Below, one piece after another: positions 7,435 through 15,832 of a stretch of DNA of 32,639 bases (position 1 is its first letter; every line of letters starts with the position of its first letter). The notes below the pieces were generated by a model. The model ran no database searches. It was not told where the DNA came from and saw only the letters and a program-made list of their open reading frames with translations. The position numbers and the translations under genes are program-made. The stretch is from an uncultured Solobacterium sp. (GTDB lineage: Bacteria > Bacillota_I > Bacilli_A > Erysipelotrichales > Erysipelotrichaceae): the NCBI GenBank assembly GCA_900546285.1, contig URCJ01000020.1, forward strand, positions 1 to 32,639. The letters are read 5' to 3'.

Positions 7435-8811
7435 ATGCCTAGTAAATATAATTTCGATGAAATCGTATCACATTTAAAAAGTAGCGGCTTTGTTTATCAA
7501 GGTTCAGAAATCTATGGTGGTTTATCTAATTCATGGGATTTCGGTGTCTTGGGTGCTGCATTAAAAAAGAATATTAAGGACTTATGGTGGAAGGAGTTTA
7601 TTGAGACTTCTCCATATAATGTCGGTATTGATAGTTCAATTATCATGAATCCTAAGACTTGGGAAGCAACAGGTCACTTAAAGGGTTTTGCGGATGCTAT
7701 GGTTGACTGTAAGGAGTGCAAGAGCCGTTTTAGAGCTGACCAACTTATCGAACAAGCAACTGGTATCAGTGCTGATGGCAAGTCTTTTGAAGAGATGGAT
7801 AAGATGATTGAGGAACATGATATCAAGTGTCCTAACTGTGGTAAGCATAACTTTACAAATGCTCGTGCCTTTAATCTTATGTTTAAGACTTTTATTGGTA
7901 CTTTAGAGGATGCTAAGTCTGTTGTTTATTTAAGACCTGAGACTGCACAAGGTATCTTTGTAAACTTCAATAATGTTTTAAGAACTTCTAGAAAGAAATT
8001 ACCATTTGGTATTGGTCAAATTGGTAAGTCATTTAGAAATGAAATTACTCCAGGTAACTTCATTTTCAGAGTTCGTGAATTTGAACAAATGGAACTAGAA
8101 TTCTTCTGTAAGCCAGGAGAAGATCTAGAATGGTATAAGTATTGGGTTGATTATTGTTGGAACTTTATCTTAAAGTTAGGTATTAAGGAAGAGAATCTAA
8201 GAGTAAGACCTCATGATCCTGAAGAATTAGCTTTCTATTCTAAGGGAACAAGTGATATCGAATATGCCTTCCCATTCACTGATTGGGGTGAGGTATGGGG
8301 TATTGCCGATCGTACTGATTATGACTTAAAGCGTCATAGTGAATTCTCTGGTAAAGATTTAAATTATCTAGATCCAGAGACTAATGAAAAGTATGTTCCA
8401 TATTGCGTTGAACCTTCTGTAGGTGTTGAAAGATTGTTCCTTATGGTATGTTGTGATGCTTATGATAAGGAAAAAGTTGGTGACAATGATGAGAGAATTG
8501 TTATGCATATTCATCCATCTATCGCTCCAGTTAAGGCTTGTGTATGTCCTTTATCTAAGAAGTTAAGCGAACCTGCAACTGCTTTATTTAAGGATTTAGC
8601 TGCTGATTTCCAAGTTCAATATGATGAGGCTGGTTCAATCGGCAAGCGTTATAGAAGAAATGATGCGATTGGTACACCACTTTGTATCACTTATGATTTT
8701 GATTCAGAAAATGATGGTTGTGTAACTGTGAGAGATAGAGACACAATGGAACAAGAAAGAATCAAGATTGAGGATTTAAAATCTTATATTAAAGAGAGAA
8801 TTAAATATTAA
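7435..8811 (+). CDS. glyQS: Glycyl-tRNA synthetase, single-chain dimeric (class II) type
   Basis: Charges tRNA-Gly with glycine. At 458 residues it is the one-polypeptide alpha2 enzyme found in eukaryotes, archaea and many low-GC Gram-positives, not the alpha2-beta2 GlyQ/GlyS form. Class II motifs are visible: the N-terminal block FVYQGSEIYGGLSNSWDFG, motif 2 with GKSFRNEITP, and motif 3 near GVERLFLMV. A zinc-knuckle-like insert CKECKS ... CPNCGKHNF spans about residues 88-140. A C-terminal anticodon-binding domain ends the protein. An AAGGAG site sits about 10 bases before the ATG. The GlyRS-dnaG-sigA order matches the B. subtilis neighbourhood, minus the regulator between them. No T-box fits in the 29-base gap upstream. 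Confidence 0.97.
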   Translation: MPSKYNFDEIVSHLKSSGFVYQGSEIYGGLSNSWDFGVLGAALKKNIKDLWWKEFIETSPYNVGIDSSIIMNPKTWEATGHLKGFADAMVDCKECKSRFRADQLIEQATGISADGKSFEEMDKMIEEHDIKCPNCGKHNFTNARAFNLMFKTFIGTLEDAKSVVYLRPETAQGIFVNFNNVLRTSRKKLPFGIGQIGKSFRNEITPGNFIFRVREFEQMELEFFCKPGEDLEWYKYWVDYCWNFILKLGIKEENLRVRPHDPEELAFYSKGTSDIEYAFPFTDWGEVWGIADRTDYDLKRHSEFSGKDLNYLDPETNEKYVPYCVEPSVGVERLFLMVCCDAYDKEKVGDNDERIVMHIHPSIAPVKACVCPLSKKLSEPATALFKDLAADFQVQYDEAGSIGKRYRRNDAIGTPLCITYDFDSENDGCVTVRDRDTMEQERIKIEDLKSYIKERIKY

Positions 8812-8814
8812 TTG

Positions 8815-10560
8815 ATGATAAACAAGGAAACTATTGATGATATTCTAAGAAGCGTGGATATCGTTGATGTTATTGGTCACTATATTCCACTAGTAAAGAA
8901 GGGCAAGGGCTATGGCGCTATTTGCCCTTTTCATGATGATCATGATCCTTCTTTAAGCATTTCTCAGGATAAACAAATATATAAATGTTTTGTGTGTAAT
9001 AATGGCGGTAATGCCTTTACTTTTGTCCAAAATTATAAAAAGATAAGTTTTCTAGAGGCTGTAAAAGAAGTAGCTGATATAGCTGGTAAGCCAATTGATA
9101 TTGGAACATCTTATGTCAAGAAAGTAGATAAGAATGCTAGATATCATGATTTATTAAATGACTATATTGAATATACCAACTATTGTTTAACAGGTACTAA
9201 GTTAGGTCTTAGTGCTAAGGAATATCTAGTTAATAGAGGAATTGATGAAGATATCATTAATGAATTTAAGATTGGTTTTAATCCTGATAATGATAGGGTA
9301 TCTACGGTTTTGAAGGCCAAGGCATATAGCGATGAAGAAATGATTAAGGTTGGTATATCAGCCTTTGGTCAAAGTGGACTATATGATATCTTTCATCATC
9401 GTATTACCTTTCCTATTTATGATAAGTATGGTCATCCTATCGCTTTTACAGCTAGGGATTATACAAACTTTAGTGATTCTAAATATATCAATAGTGCTAA
9501 TACCATTTTATATAACAAGGGTAATGTTATCTTTAATTATCACAAGGCTATCGAGTCTTCTAAACAAAAGGGTTATGTGATTGTTTGTGAGGGTGTAATG
9601 GATGTCATTGCCTATAAAAGAGCCGGTATTGATAATGTGGTAGCTACTTTAGGTACGGCATGTACAAGAGAACAGGTAGCTTTATTAAAGGAATTGGCAA
9701 AGACTATCGTCTTATCTTACGATGGTGATAGGGCTGGTAGAAATGCCAATATGAAGGTTGGTAAATTATTGTTTGATGAGAATGTTCAAGTAGAGGTTAT
9801 CAACAATAATAGTGAACTAGATCCTGATGAGATTGTTACTCAAAAGGGTAAGAATGCTTTACGTGATTTAGCTAGTAAGCGTTTATCTTATATTGATTAT
9901 GTGATTAAGCTATATAAAGATACTTATGATTTGGATAATTATTCTAATCGTAAGAAGATGGCTTTAGATATTTCTAATCTAATTAATCAATTAAAGGATG
10001 AATATGATAGGGAGAACTATTATAACGAGCTTTATGAAATCACTAAAATTCGAATGAAAGCTAATAATAGCGTAAAAAAGGATGATTTCGGTTATAATAG
10101 TAGGGAAAAATCTTTCAATGAGCTTTTTCTTAGTGGCTTAAATAAGGCAGAACTGATTATTTTGTCGCAAATGGCTATTAGTAAAGAGGCTGTGATGATT
10201 TTTCATAAGGAATTAGGGTATTTATTAAATGATAGTGCAAGTAAGCTTGCAAGTATTATTCAAGATGAATATCGAAAAAATGGAAAGTGTGACTTATCTT
10301 TAATGATTGATGGTCTTGATGATGATAATGTCAAGGATTTAATCTTGAATATAGCTACACTTGAGAATTTACCAGATGAATTTGATAAAGATATTCTTTT
10401 AGGTTCTATCAATAAGGTCAAATTAGAAATCCTTAAACAAAAGAAGGATTATCTGAAGAAGAAGATTGAAAAAGCCGTTACGCTAGATGAAGAGACCGCA
10501 AAGGATATTAAAGAGTATACAGAGATATTAAGAGAATTGGGAGGCAAGGATGGCAAGTAA
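8815..10560 (+). CDS. dnaG: DNA primase
   Basis: Makes RNA primers at the replication fork and works with the DnaB-type helicase. From the ATG at 8815 the protein has 581 residues; an in-frame TTG at 8812 right after the glyQS stop is less likely. The CHC2 zinc finger has Cys37, His40, Cys58 and Cys61. The RNA polymerase core follows, and the TOPRIM domain carries catalytic Glu259 (CEGVMDV) and Asp303/Asp305 (YDGDRAGRNA). A Lys/Glu-rich helicase-interaction domain covers about residues 430-581. There is no close ribosome site, so initiation is probably coupled to glyQS termination 3 bases upstream. Its 3' end overlaps rpoD by 11 bases, the classic primase-sigma macromolecular synthesis pairing. 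Confidence 0.97.
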   Translation: MINKETIDDILRSVDIVDVIGHYIPLVKKGKGYGAICPFHDDHDPSLSISQDKQIYKCFVCNNGGNAFTFVQNYKKISFLEAVKEVADIAGKPIDIGTSYVKKVDKNARYHDLLNDYIEYTNYCLTGTKLGLSAKEYLVNRGIDEDIINEFKIGFNPDNDRVSTVLKAKAYSDEEMIKVGISAFGQSGLYDIFHHRITFPIYDKYGHPIAFTARDYTNFSDSKYINSANTILYNKGNVIFNYHKAIESSKQKGYVIVCEGVMDVIAYKRAGIDNVVATLGTACTREQVALLKELAKTIVLSYDGDRAGRNANMKVGKLLFDENVQVEVINNNSELDPDEIVTQKGKNALRDLASKRLSYIDYVIKLYKDTYDLDNYSNRKKMALDISNLINQLKDEYDRENYYNELYEITKIRMKANNSVKKDDFGYNSREKSFNELFLSGLNKAELIILSQMAISKEAVMIFHKELGYLLNDSASKLASIIQDEYRKNGKCDLSLMIDGLDDDNVKDLILNIATLENLPDEFDKDILLGSINKVKLEILKQKKDYLKKKIEKAVTLDEETAKDIKEYTEILRELGGKDGK

Positions 10561-11866
10561 AAAAGAAGTAAAAGAAGAAGTAGCAGTTGAAGACGTGGAG
10601 CCTTCTAAGAAAAAAGAAGCTAAGCCAAAGAAACAAATTTCTATCGCTAAGCCAAAAAGATATGAGCCAAGAGTTATTAGAGAAGATAAGAAACCTGCAT
10701 CAGGTTCTACTTTAACTAGTAGAAAGTTTAATGACTTAGATGAATTAAAGGGTTTCTTGATTGAGTTAAATAAGACTAAGGCTGATATTGATCAAAAGGA
10801 TGTTATTCAAGCTCTAGATCGTTTCGATATGACTGATGATGATATCGAGGCTTTCTATGATTGGGCAAATGAAGAGGGTGTCGATTTTGTCGAAGAGGAA
10901 GAAGCTGAAGAAGATTTAGCTGATGATGATTATCTTTTGGGTGATGATGAAGAAGAGAATCAGGATTCTGAAAGAAATATCGTTATTAACTATGAGGATG
11001 CTAGTAAATATACTAAGGTAAATGATCCTGTTAAGATGTATCTAAAGGAAATCGGTAGAGTTCCTTTGTTGAAGGCAGATGAAGAAATTGAAATCGCCAA
11101 GAGAATTGAGGCAGGTGGTCCTGATGCTGAAGATGCTAAGAAGGAACTAGTTAGTGCTAACTTACGTTTAGTAGTAGCTATTGCCAAGAAGTACACTGGT
11201 AGAGGTATGTTGTTCTTAGATTTGATTCAAGAGGGTAATCTTGGTTTGATTAAGGCTGTTGATAAGTTTGACTATCATAAGGGCTTTAAGTTTTCAACTT
11301 ATGCCACTTGGTGGATAAGACAGGCTATTACTCGTGCTATTGCCGACCAAGCAAGAACAATCAGAGTTCCTGTTCATATGGTTGAAACTATCAATAAGAT
11401 GACAAGAATTCAAAGACAATTAGTTCAAGAATTAGGTAGAGATCCAAGTGCTGAAGAAATTGCCGAGAAGATGGGTGGTGGAATGTCTGCTGATAAGGTT
11501 AGAGATATCCAAAAGATTGCCCTAGATCCAGTTTCTTTAGAGACTCCAATTGGCGAAGAAGACGATTCTCATTTAGGTGACTTTATTGAGGATGAATCTA
11601 CTATTTCTCCTACTCAATTTGCGAATAATGAGTTGTTGAAGGAAGAGATTGATCTTGTTTTACAGACTTTAACTGAAAGAGAAGAGAAGGTTTTAAGATT
11701 AAGATTTGGTCTTGAAGATGGTAGAACTAGAACACTAGAGGAAGTTGGCAAGGAGTTTGATGTTACAAGAGAGAGAATCAGACAAATTGAGGCTAAGGCT
11801 TTAAGAAAGCTAAAAAATCCTACTAAGTGCAAGCGTTTAAAAGAATTCATGGATGACAGACACTAA
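10550..11866 (+). CDS. rpoD: Primary RNA polymerase sigma factor
   Basis: The housekeeping sigma-70 (SigA) that directs RNA polymerase to -10/-35 promoters. Of its 438 residues, 1-60 are a Lys/Glu-rich tail, a common but poorly conserved extension. A region 1.1-like domain follows at about 62-110 and an acidic linker at about 110-140. The core contains region 1.2 (DPVKMYLKEIGRVPLL), 2.3-2.4 (GFKFSTYATWWIRQAITRAI), region 3, and 4.2 with the helix-turn-helix LEEVGKEFDVTRERIRQIEA. Intact regions 2.4 and 4.2 agree with the consensus-like TATAAT boxes seen in the window. GGGAGG before the start lies inside dnaG. It overlaps trmK by one base (TAATG). Also named sigA. Confidence 0.98.
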   Translation: MASKKEVKEEVAVEDVEPSKKKEAKPKKQISIAKPKRYEPRVIREDKKPASGSTLTSRKFNDLDELKGFLIELNKTKADIDQKDVIQALDRFDMTDDDIEAFYDWANEEGVDFVEEEEAEEDLADDDYLLGDDEEENQDSERNIVINYEDASKYTKVNDPVKMYLKEIGRVPLLKADEEIEIAKRIEAGGPDAEDAKKELVSANLRLVVAIAKKYTGRGMLFLDLIQEGNLGLIKAVDKFDYHKGFKFSTYATWWIRQAITRAIADQARTIRVPVHMVETINKMTRIQRQLVQELGRDPSAEEIAEKMGGGMSADKVRDIQKIALDPVSLETPIGEEDDSHLGDFIEDESTISPTQFANNELLKEEIDLVLQTLTEREEKVLRLRFGLEDGRTRTLEEVGKEFDVTRERIRQIEAKALRKLKNPTKCKRLKEFMDDRH

Positions 11867-12519
11867 TGTTATCGAATAGATTATTAGAAATTGCGAAGTT
11901 AGTTGATAAGAATAAGGTAGTATATGACATAGGGAGTGACCATGGCTTGCTACCTTGTTTTTTAGTACTTAACGATATTTGTCCTAAGGCTTATGCGGTA
12001 GATAATAAGGTTGGCCCTTTAAATAGAACAAAGGAAGCAATCGAAAAATATAAGCTTGAGGGTAGGGTTGTTCCTATCTTGAGTGATGGTTTAAATGATG
12101 TTGGTGCTGACGCTCAAATTATTACTATTGCTGGTATGGGTTATTTTACACTTATGGATATTTTTGAGGGTAAAGATTTAAATAAGTATGAAAAGCTAAT
12201 TATTCAAATTAATAAGGATGTTGATAAGTTACGTAGATATATTAGTGATCATAACTATACAATCTTAGATGAGTGTATCGTGAAAGAGGATAAGTTTTAT
12301 CAAATTATTGTCTTTAATACTAATTATCATGATGCTTATAGTGAAATGGAAATAAACTATGGTCCTATCCTATTAAAAGAGAAATCTTTATGTCTTAAGG
12401 AATATCTTGAGGAACTACTTATTAAGAATAAAATGATCTATGAAAGATGTTTAAACGAGAAGGCTCTTAAAAAAGTAAATGAAATAGAGTCACTTCTTGG
12501 TATAATAGTTAACGGTTAA
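11866..12519 (+). CDS. trmK: tRNA (adenine(22)-N1)-methyltransferase
   Basis: Methylates N1 of A22 in the D-loop region of some tRNAs using S-adenosylmethionine. The 217-residue protein has the family start LSNRLLEIAKLVDKNKVVYD followed by SAM motif I (DIGSDHGLLP), the acidic ribose-binding residue in AYAVDNKVGPL, and ITIAGMGY in the place of motif IV. The C-terminal third is helical and charged, as in B. subtilis TrmK (YqfN), which also lies directly after sigA. Here the usual following gene yqfO is absent and glgP follows instead. The last codons carry an extended -10 for glgP. Confidence 0.93.
   Translation: MLSNRLLEIAKLVDKNKVVYDIGSDHGLLPCFLVLNDICPKAYAVDNKVGPLNRTKEAIEKYKLEGRVVPILSDGLNDVGADAQIITIAGMGYFTLMDIFEGKDLNKYEKLIIQINKDVDKLRRYISDHNYTILDECIVKEDKFYQIIVFNTNYHDAYSEMEINYGPILLKEKSLCLKEYLEELLIKNKMIYERCLNEKALKKVNEIESLLGIIVNG
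12498..12506 (+). promoter_or_regulatory. Extended -10 promoter for glgP
   Basis: TGG followed by TATAAT (12501-12506) lies at the end of trmK, the same nonamer as the one at 167-175. A -35 is not recognisable. It would give glgP its own transcript with a leader of about 28 bases that includes the AAGGGGAG ribosome site. Confidence 0.45.
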
Positions 12520-12540
12520 TAAAAAAGGGGAGCTTTTATT

Positions 12541-14973
12541 ATGTTGAATTTGAATTTTCCAAGTTCTAAGGCTTTTACAAGTAAAGAGAACTTTAAGGAA
12601 ACTTTTACTACTAATCTAGAATTAAGGTTTGGTAAGTCAGTTGAGGAATCTACTAAGTATGAGAAGTATGAAGTGCTTGGTGAAATCATCATGGCTTATG
12701 CGATGAAGAATTGGAAGAAGACAAGAGAGACTGTTAAGAAGGAACAAGGAAAGTCTTTGTATTACTTCTCACTTGAGTTCTTAATGGGTAGAATGTTAAG
12801 CAATAACTTAAGATCTTTAGGTTTATATGAGGTTACATATGATGCCCTAGAGGAATTAGGCGTTGATTTAAATGAAATCGAAGACTGTGAAGCTGATGCT
12901 GGTTTAGGTAATGGCGGTTTAGGTAGACTTGCTGCTTGTTTCTTAGATTCATTAGCTAGTTTAGATTATCCAGGTAATGGTAATACTATTAGATATCGTA
13001 ATGGTTTATTTAAACAATTAATCATCGATAATCAACAAGTTGAAGTACCAGATCAATGGTTAAGATATGGTTATCCATGGGAAATCAGAAAAGCTGATAA
13101 GGGCGTTTTAGTTAGATTCTATGGTGATATTGAAGTAAGTAGAGATGAAAAGGGTGACCTTAGATTTGAACATAAGAATTATGAAGAAGTATTGGCTGTA
13201 CCATATGATATGCCAGTTGTTGGTGCTGATACTTTTACTACTAATACTTTAAGAATGTGGTCTGCAGAACCTTCTGATAATCTTCCAAGCCATATGGCTT
13301 ATCCTGATTATCTTCAAGATGTTGAAAAGATTTGTTTAAATCTATATCCAGAAGATTATACAGAAGATGGTAAGTTAACTCGTATTAAACAAGAATATTT
13401 CTTCGTGTCTGCTGGTTTACAAACAATTATTAGAGAACATTTAAGAAATTATCCAAGTCTTGATAATTTCGCTGATAAGACTGTTATCCAATTAAATGAT
13501 ACTCACCCTGCACTTGCAGTTCCTGAGCTAATGCGTATTTTAATGGATGATTATGATTATTCATGGGATAAGGCCTTTGATATTGTTAAGCATACATTTG
13601 CTTATACAAATCACACAGTATTACAAGAAGCTCTTGAAAAGTGGCCTGTTAAGTATATTCAAATGTTGCTTCCAAGAATCTATTTAATCATTGAAGAAAT
13701 CGATAATCGTTTTGTTCATTCTTTAAAAGAAATGGGTAAGGATGATAACTTCATTGATTCAGTTAGAATCATTTCTAATGGTAGTGTTAAGATGGCTTTC
13801 TTATCTATCGTTGGTTCTTTCTCTGTCAATGGTGTTGCCAAGATTCACTCAGAAATCTTAATTAAGGATACTTTCAAGAATTTCTATGAGATTTATCCTA
13901 ATATGTTTAATAACAAGACTAATGGTATTACTCAAAGAAGATGGTTATTGTATTCAAATTCTGAGTTAACTAAGTTAATTGAGAAGTATACAAAGACTAA
14001 TTTATTGAAGGATTTTGATTCTATTAGTGAATTAAATAAGTATTTGGATAATAAGGAACTTCAAAAGGAATTCTTAGCTGTTAAGAAGGGCAAGAAGGTT
14101 GAATTAGCTAATTACTTGAATAAGTTATATGGAATTGAATTAGATCCAAATAGTATCTATGATGTACAAGCTAAAAGACTTCATGCATATAAGAGACAAC
14201 TTCTTAATATCATGTATGTAATTTCTTTATATCATCGTATTCATAGTGAACCAGATTTCAATATGCCTAAGACTACATTTATCTTTGGTGCTAAGGCAGC
14301 TGGTACTTACTATTTCGCTAAGGATGTTATTAGATTGATTAACTGTGTTGGTGAGACTATCGATAATGATCCTCTAGTTTCTAAGTTCATTAAGGTTGTC
14401 TTTATTCCTAACTATCGTGTAACAATCGCTGAAAAGTTAATGCCTGCTGCTGATGTTTCTGAACAAATTTCTACAGCTGGTAAGGAAGCAAGTGGTACTG
14501 GTAACATGAAGTTCATGATGAATGGTGCGGTTACTTTAGGTACTATGGATGGTGCTAATGTTGAGATTAGAGGTCTAGTTGGTGATGATAATATCGTTAT
14601 CTTTGGTATGAGTGAGGATGAAGTGGTTGCTAGAAAGCCAAGTTATAAGCCTTATGAGTATTACCAAAATAATGCTGAAATTAGAAGAATTATCGATTCA
14701 TTGACTGATGGTACTTTCCATACTGATAAGAAGGCGTTTGAAGACTTAGCTAATGAATTCTTATTGAGAAATGATGAATATATGATCTTAGCTGATTTTG
14801 AATCTTATAAGCAAGCTCATGATAAGATTTATGGTTTATATCAAGATGAAGAGAAGTGGGCTAGAATGTGTTTAGCTAACATCGCTAATTCAAGTTTCTT
14901 CTCAAGTGATAGAACTATCAATGATTATGTTAGAGATATCTGGCATTTAGATCGTTTAGAAGAATCTAAATAA
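12541..14973 (+). CDS. glgP: Glycogen/maltodextrin phosphorylase
   Basis: Releases glucose-1-phosphate from alpha-1,4-glucans by phosphorolysis. The 810 residues match full-length GT35 phosphorylases. Diagnostic blocks are YFSLEFLMGRML near residue 80, GNGGLGRLAACFLDSLA near 122, RLHAYKRQLLN near 547, and the pyridoxal-phosphate block with EASGTGNMKFMMNG, where Lys657 is the expected Schiff-base lysine. GTMDGANVEI follows. The N-terminus lacks the long eukaryote-type regulatory extension, so allosteric control is probably simple. It stands alone between its own promoter and terminator, with no other glycogen gene in the window. AAGGGGAG lies 9 bases before the start. Glycogen versus maltodextrin preference cannot be told from sequence. 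Confidence 0.96.
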   Translation: MLNLNFPSSKAFTSKENFKETFTTNLELRFGKSVEESTKYEKYEVLGEIIMAYAMKNWKKTRETVKKEQGKSLYYFSLEFLMGRMLSNNLRSLGLYEVTYDALEELGVDLNEIEDCEADAGLGNGGLGRLAACFLDSLASLDYPGNGNTIRYRNGLFKQLIIDNQQVEVPDQWLRYGYPWEIRKADKGVLVRFYGDIEVSRDEKGDLRFEHKNYEEVLAVPYDMPVVGADTFTTNTLRMWSAEPSDNLPSHMAYPDYLQDVEKICLNLYPEDYTEDGKLTRIKQEYFFVSAGLQTIIREHLRNYPSLDNFADKTVIQLNDTHPALAVPELMRILMDDYDYSWDKAFDIVKHTFAYTNHTVLQEALEKWPVKYIQMLLPRIYLIIEEIDNRFVHSLKEMGKDDNFIDSVRIISNGSVKMAFLSIVGSFSVNGVAKIHSEILIKDTFKNFYEIYPNMFNNKTNGITQRRWLLYSNSELTKLIEKYTKTNLLKDFDSISELNKYLDNKELQKEFLAVKKGKKVELANYLNKLYGIELDPNSIYDVQAKRLHAYKRQLLNIMYVISLYHRIHSEPDFNMPKTTFIFGAKAAGTYYFAKDVIRLINCVGETIDNDPLVSKFIKVVFIPNYRVTIAEKLMPAADVSEQISTAGKEASGTGNMKFMMNGAVTLGTMDGANVEIRGLVGDDNIVIFGMSEDEVVARKPSYKPYEYYQNNAEIRRIIDSLTDGTFHTDKKAFEDLANEFLLRNDEYMILADFESYKQAHDKIYGLYQDEEKWARMCLANIANSSFFSSDRTINDYVRDIWHLDRLEESK

Positions 14974-14980
14974 GTTATAC

Positions 14981-15010
14981 AAAGGGGTTACTAATAATAA
15001 CTCCTTTTTT
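14981..15010 (+). terminator. Intrinsic terminator after glgP
   Basis: AAAGGGGTTA (14981-14990) pairs with TAACTCCTTT (14998-15007) with one G-T wobble around a 7-base loop, followed by T residues to 15010. It separates glgP from mazEF. Confidence 0.85.
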
Positions 15011-15092
15011 AATGAAAAAGAAGATCTTTTATTAGGTAAATTAAGGATAATTGTGGAGGATAATTGCGGATGTTGAATTTATATTTATGGTG

Positions 15093-15131
15093 TAGACATT
15101 TAAATGATAATAGTATATACTATGTATATAC
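15093..15131 (+). promoter_or_regulatory. mazEF promoter with overlapping palindromic operator
   Basis: A -35 TAGACA (15093-15098), a 17-base spacer and a -10 TATACT (15116-15121) form a good sigma-A promoter. A perfect 14-bp palindrome ATAGTATATACTAT (15110-15123) covers the -10. Its core GTATATAC (15113-15120) recurs at 15124-15131, 11 bp away, so two dimer sites lie on the same DNA face. This is what autorepression by the AbrB-fold MazE would need; the binding itself is inferred. Confidence 0.7.
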
Positions 15132-15148
15132 AAAAAGGAGGAATTAAT

Positions 15149-15391
15149 ATGCCTATCATTACTATTCAAAAATGGGGAAATAGCCAAGGAATAAGAATTC
15201 CTAAAAGCATTTTAAAAGCTATTCATTGGAAAACTGATGAAGAATTATCTATTTTTACTGAAAACGATAAGATTATAATTGAACCTGCAAAAAAGAGAAA
15301 GAATATTGTTGAACTTTTTGAAAATTATGATGGAGAATATGAACCTGTTGAAATGGAATGGGGAGACCCGGTTGGTGAAGAGATATGGTAA
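15149..15391 (+). CDS. mazE: MazE-like antitoxin (AbrB/SpoVT fold)
   Basis: An 80-residue antitoxin predicted to bind and silence the MazF RNase and, as a complex, to repress its own operon. The N-terminal swapped-hairpin domain reads ITIQKWGNSQGIRIPKSIL with the typical WGNSxGxRIPK signature. The acidic C-terminal tail (about 45-80, ending in GDPVGEEIW) is the part that wraps around MazF in known complexes. The ATG at 15149 is chosen because AAGGAGG lies 7 bases upstream. The longer frame from 15104 would begin inside the promoter's spacer. Its stop overlaps mazF by 7 bases, giving translational coupling. Confidence 0.93.
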   Translation: MPIITIQKWGNSQGIRIPKSILKAIHWKTDEELSIFTENDKIIIEPAKKRKNIVELFENYDGEYEPVEMEWGDPVGEEIW

Positions 15392-15732
15392 AGCAGGGCA
15401 ATATCATCAAAGTAAATTTCAATCCTCAAGCTGGACACGAACAAGCAGGTTATAGGCCTGCTCTTGTAATTAGTAATAATTTTTTTAATGAAAAAACCAA
15501 TGTAACAATTGTTTGTCCTATTACTAATACAAATAATAAGTTTCCTTTGCATGTTCCTCTTGATAATAGAACATCTACAACAGGTGTTGTTTTATGTGAA
15601 CATATAAAGGCATTAGATTTAAACGCAAGAACTTATAAGGTTATCGAAGAAATTCCTAGTGATTTATTAGAAAAAGTAATTGATATTGTTTTTTCGGAAA
15701 TCGAAATGTTAAACGAAGAAGATTATGAATAG
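15385..15732 (+). CDS. mazF: MazF/PemK-family endoribonuclease toxin
   Basis: A 115-residue toxin of the MazF/PemK family, sequence-specific mRNA interferases. The N-terminal strand IIKVNFNPQAGHEQAGYRPA carries the G-x-RP signature with the catalytic-site Arg. LVISNNFFNEKTN follows, then VCPITNT with the conserved CPIT block, and the ALDLNAR helix. Full length and intact motifs suggest an active toxin. It overlaps mazE by 7 bases and shares its promoter, so it cannot be expressed without the antitoxin being made first. A terminator follows. The cleavage site cannot be inferred from sequence. Confidence 0.94.
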   Translation: MVKQGNIIKVNFNPQAGHEQAGYRPALVISNNFFNEKTNVTIVCPITNTNNKFPLHVPLDNRTSTTGVVLCEHIKALDLNARTYKVIEEIPSDLLEKVIDIVFSEIEMLNEEDYE

Positions 15733-15759
15733 TATCTTTGCAAATAATTTATTGTCAAT

Positions 15760-15792
15760 GGGTGGATGAAATATTATTGTTCACTCTTTTTT
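15760..15792 (+). terminator. Intrinsic terminator after mazF
   Basis: GGGTGGAT (15760-15767) pairs with GTTCACTC (15779-15786) using three wobbles around an 11-base loop, followed by six T residues to 15792. It closes the mazEF unit. Confidence 0.6.
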
Positions 15793-15832
15793 AATTTCTT
15801 GGTGCTATCATAAAGAAAAAGGATACAAACTT

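Noticed and set aside
8812..8814. TTG start for dnaG
   Set aside because: An ATG follows in the next codon and matches the usual primase N-terminus; the difference is one residue.
9350..9580. Plus-strand frame of 76 codons inside dnaG
   Set aside because: It is an out-of-frame shadow with no ribosome site; dnaG is intact through it.
15104..15148. Longer MazE start at the ATG at 15104
   Set aside because: It would start within the promoter spacer, upstream of the -10; a clear AAGGAGG supports 15149.
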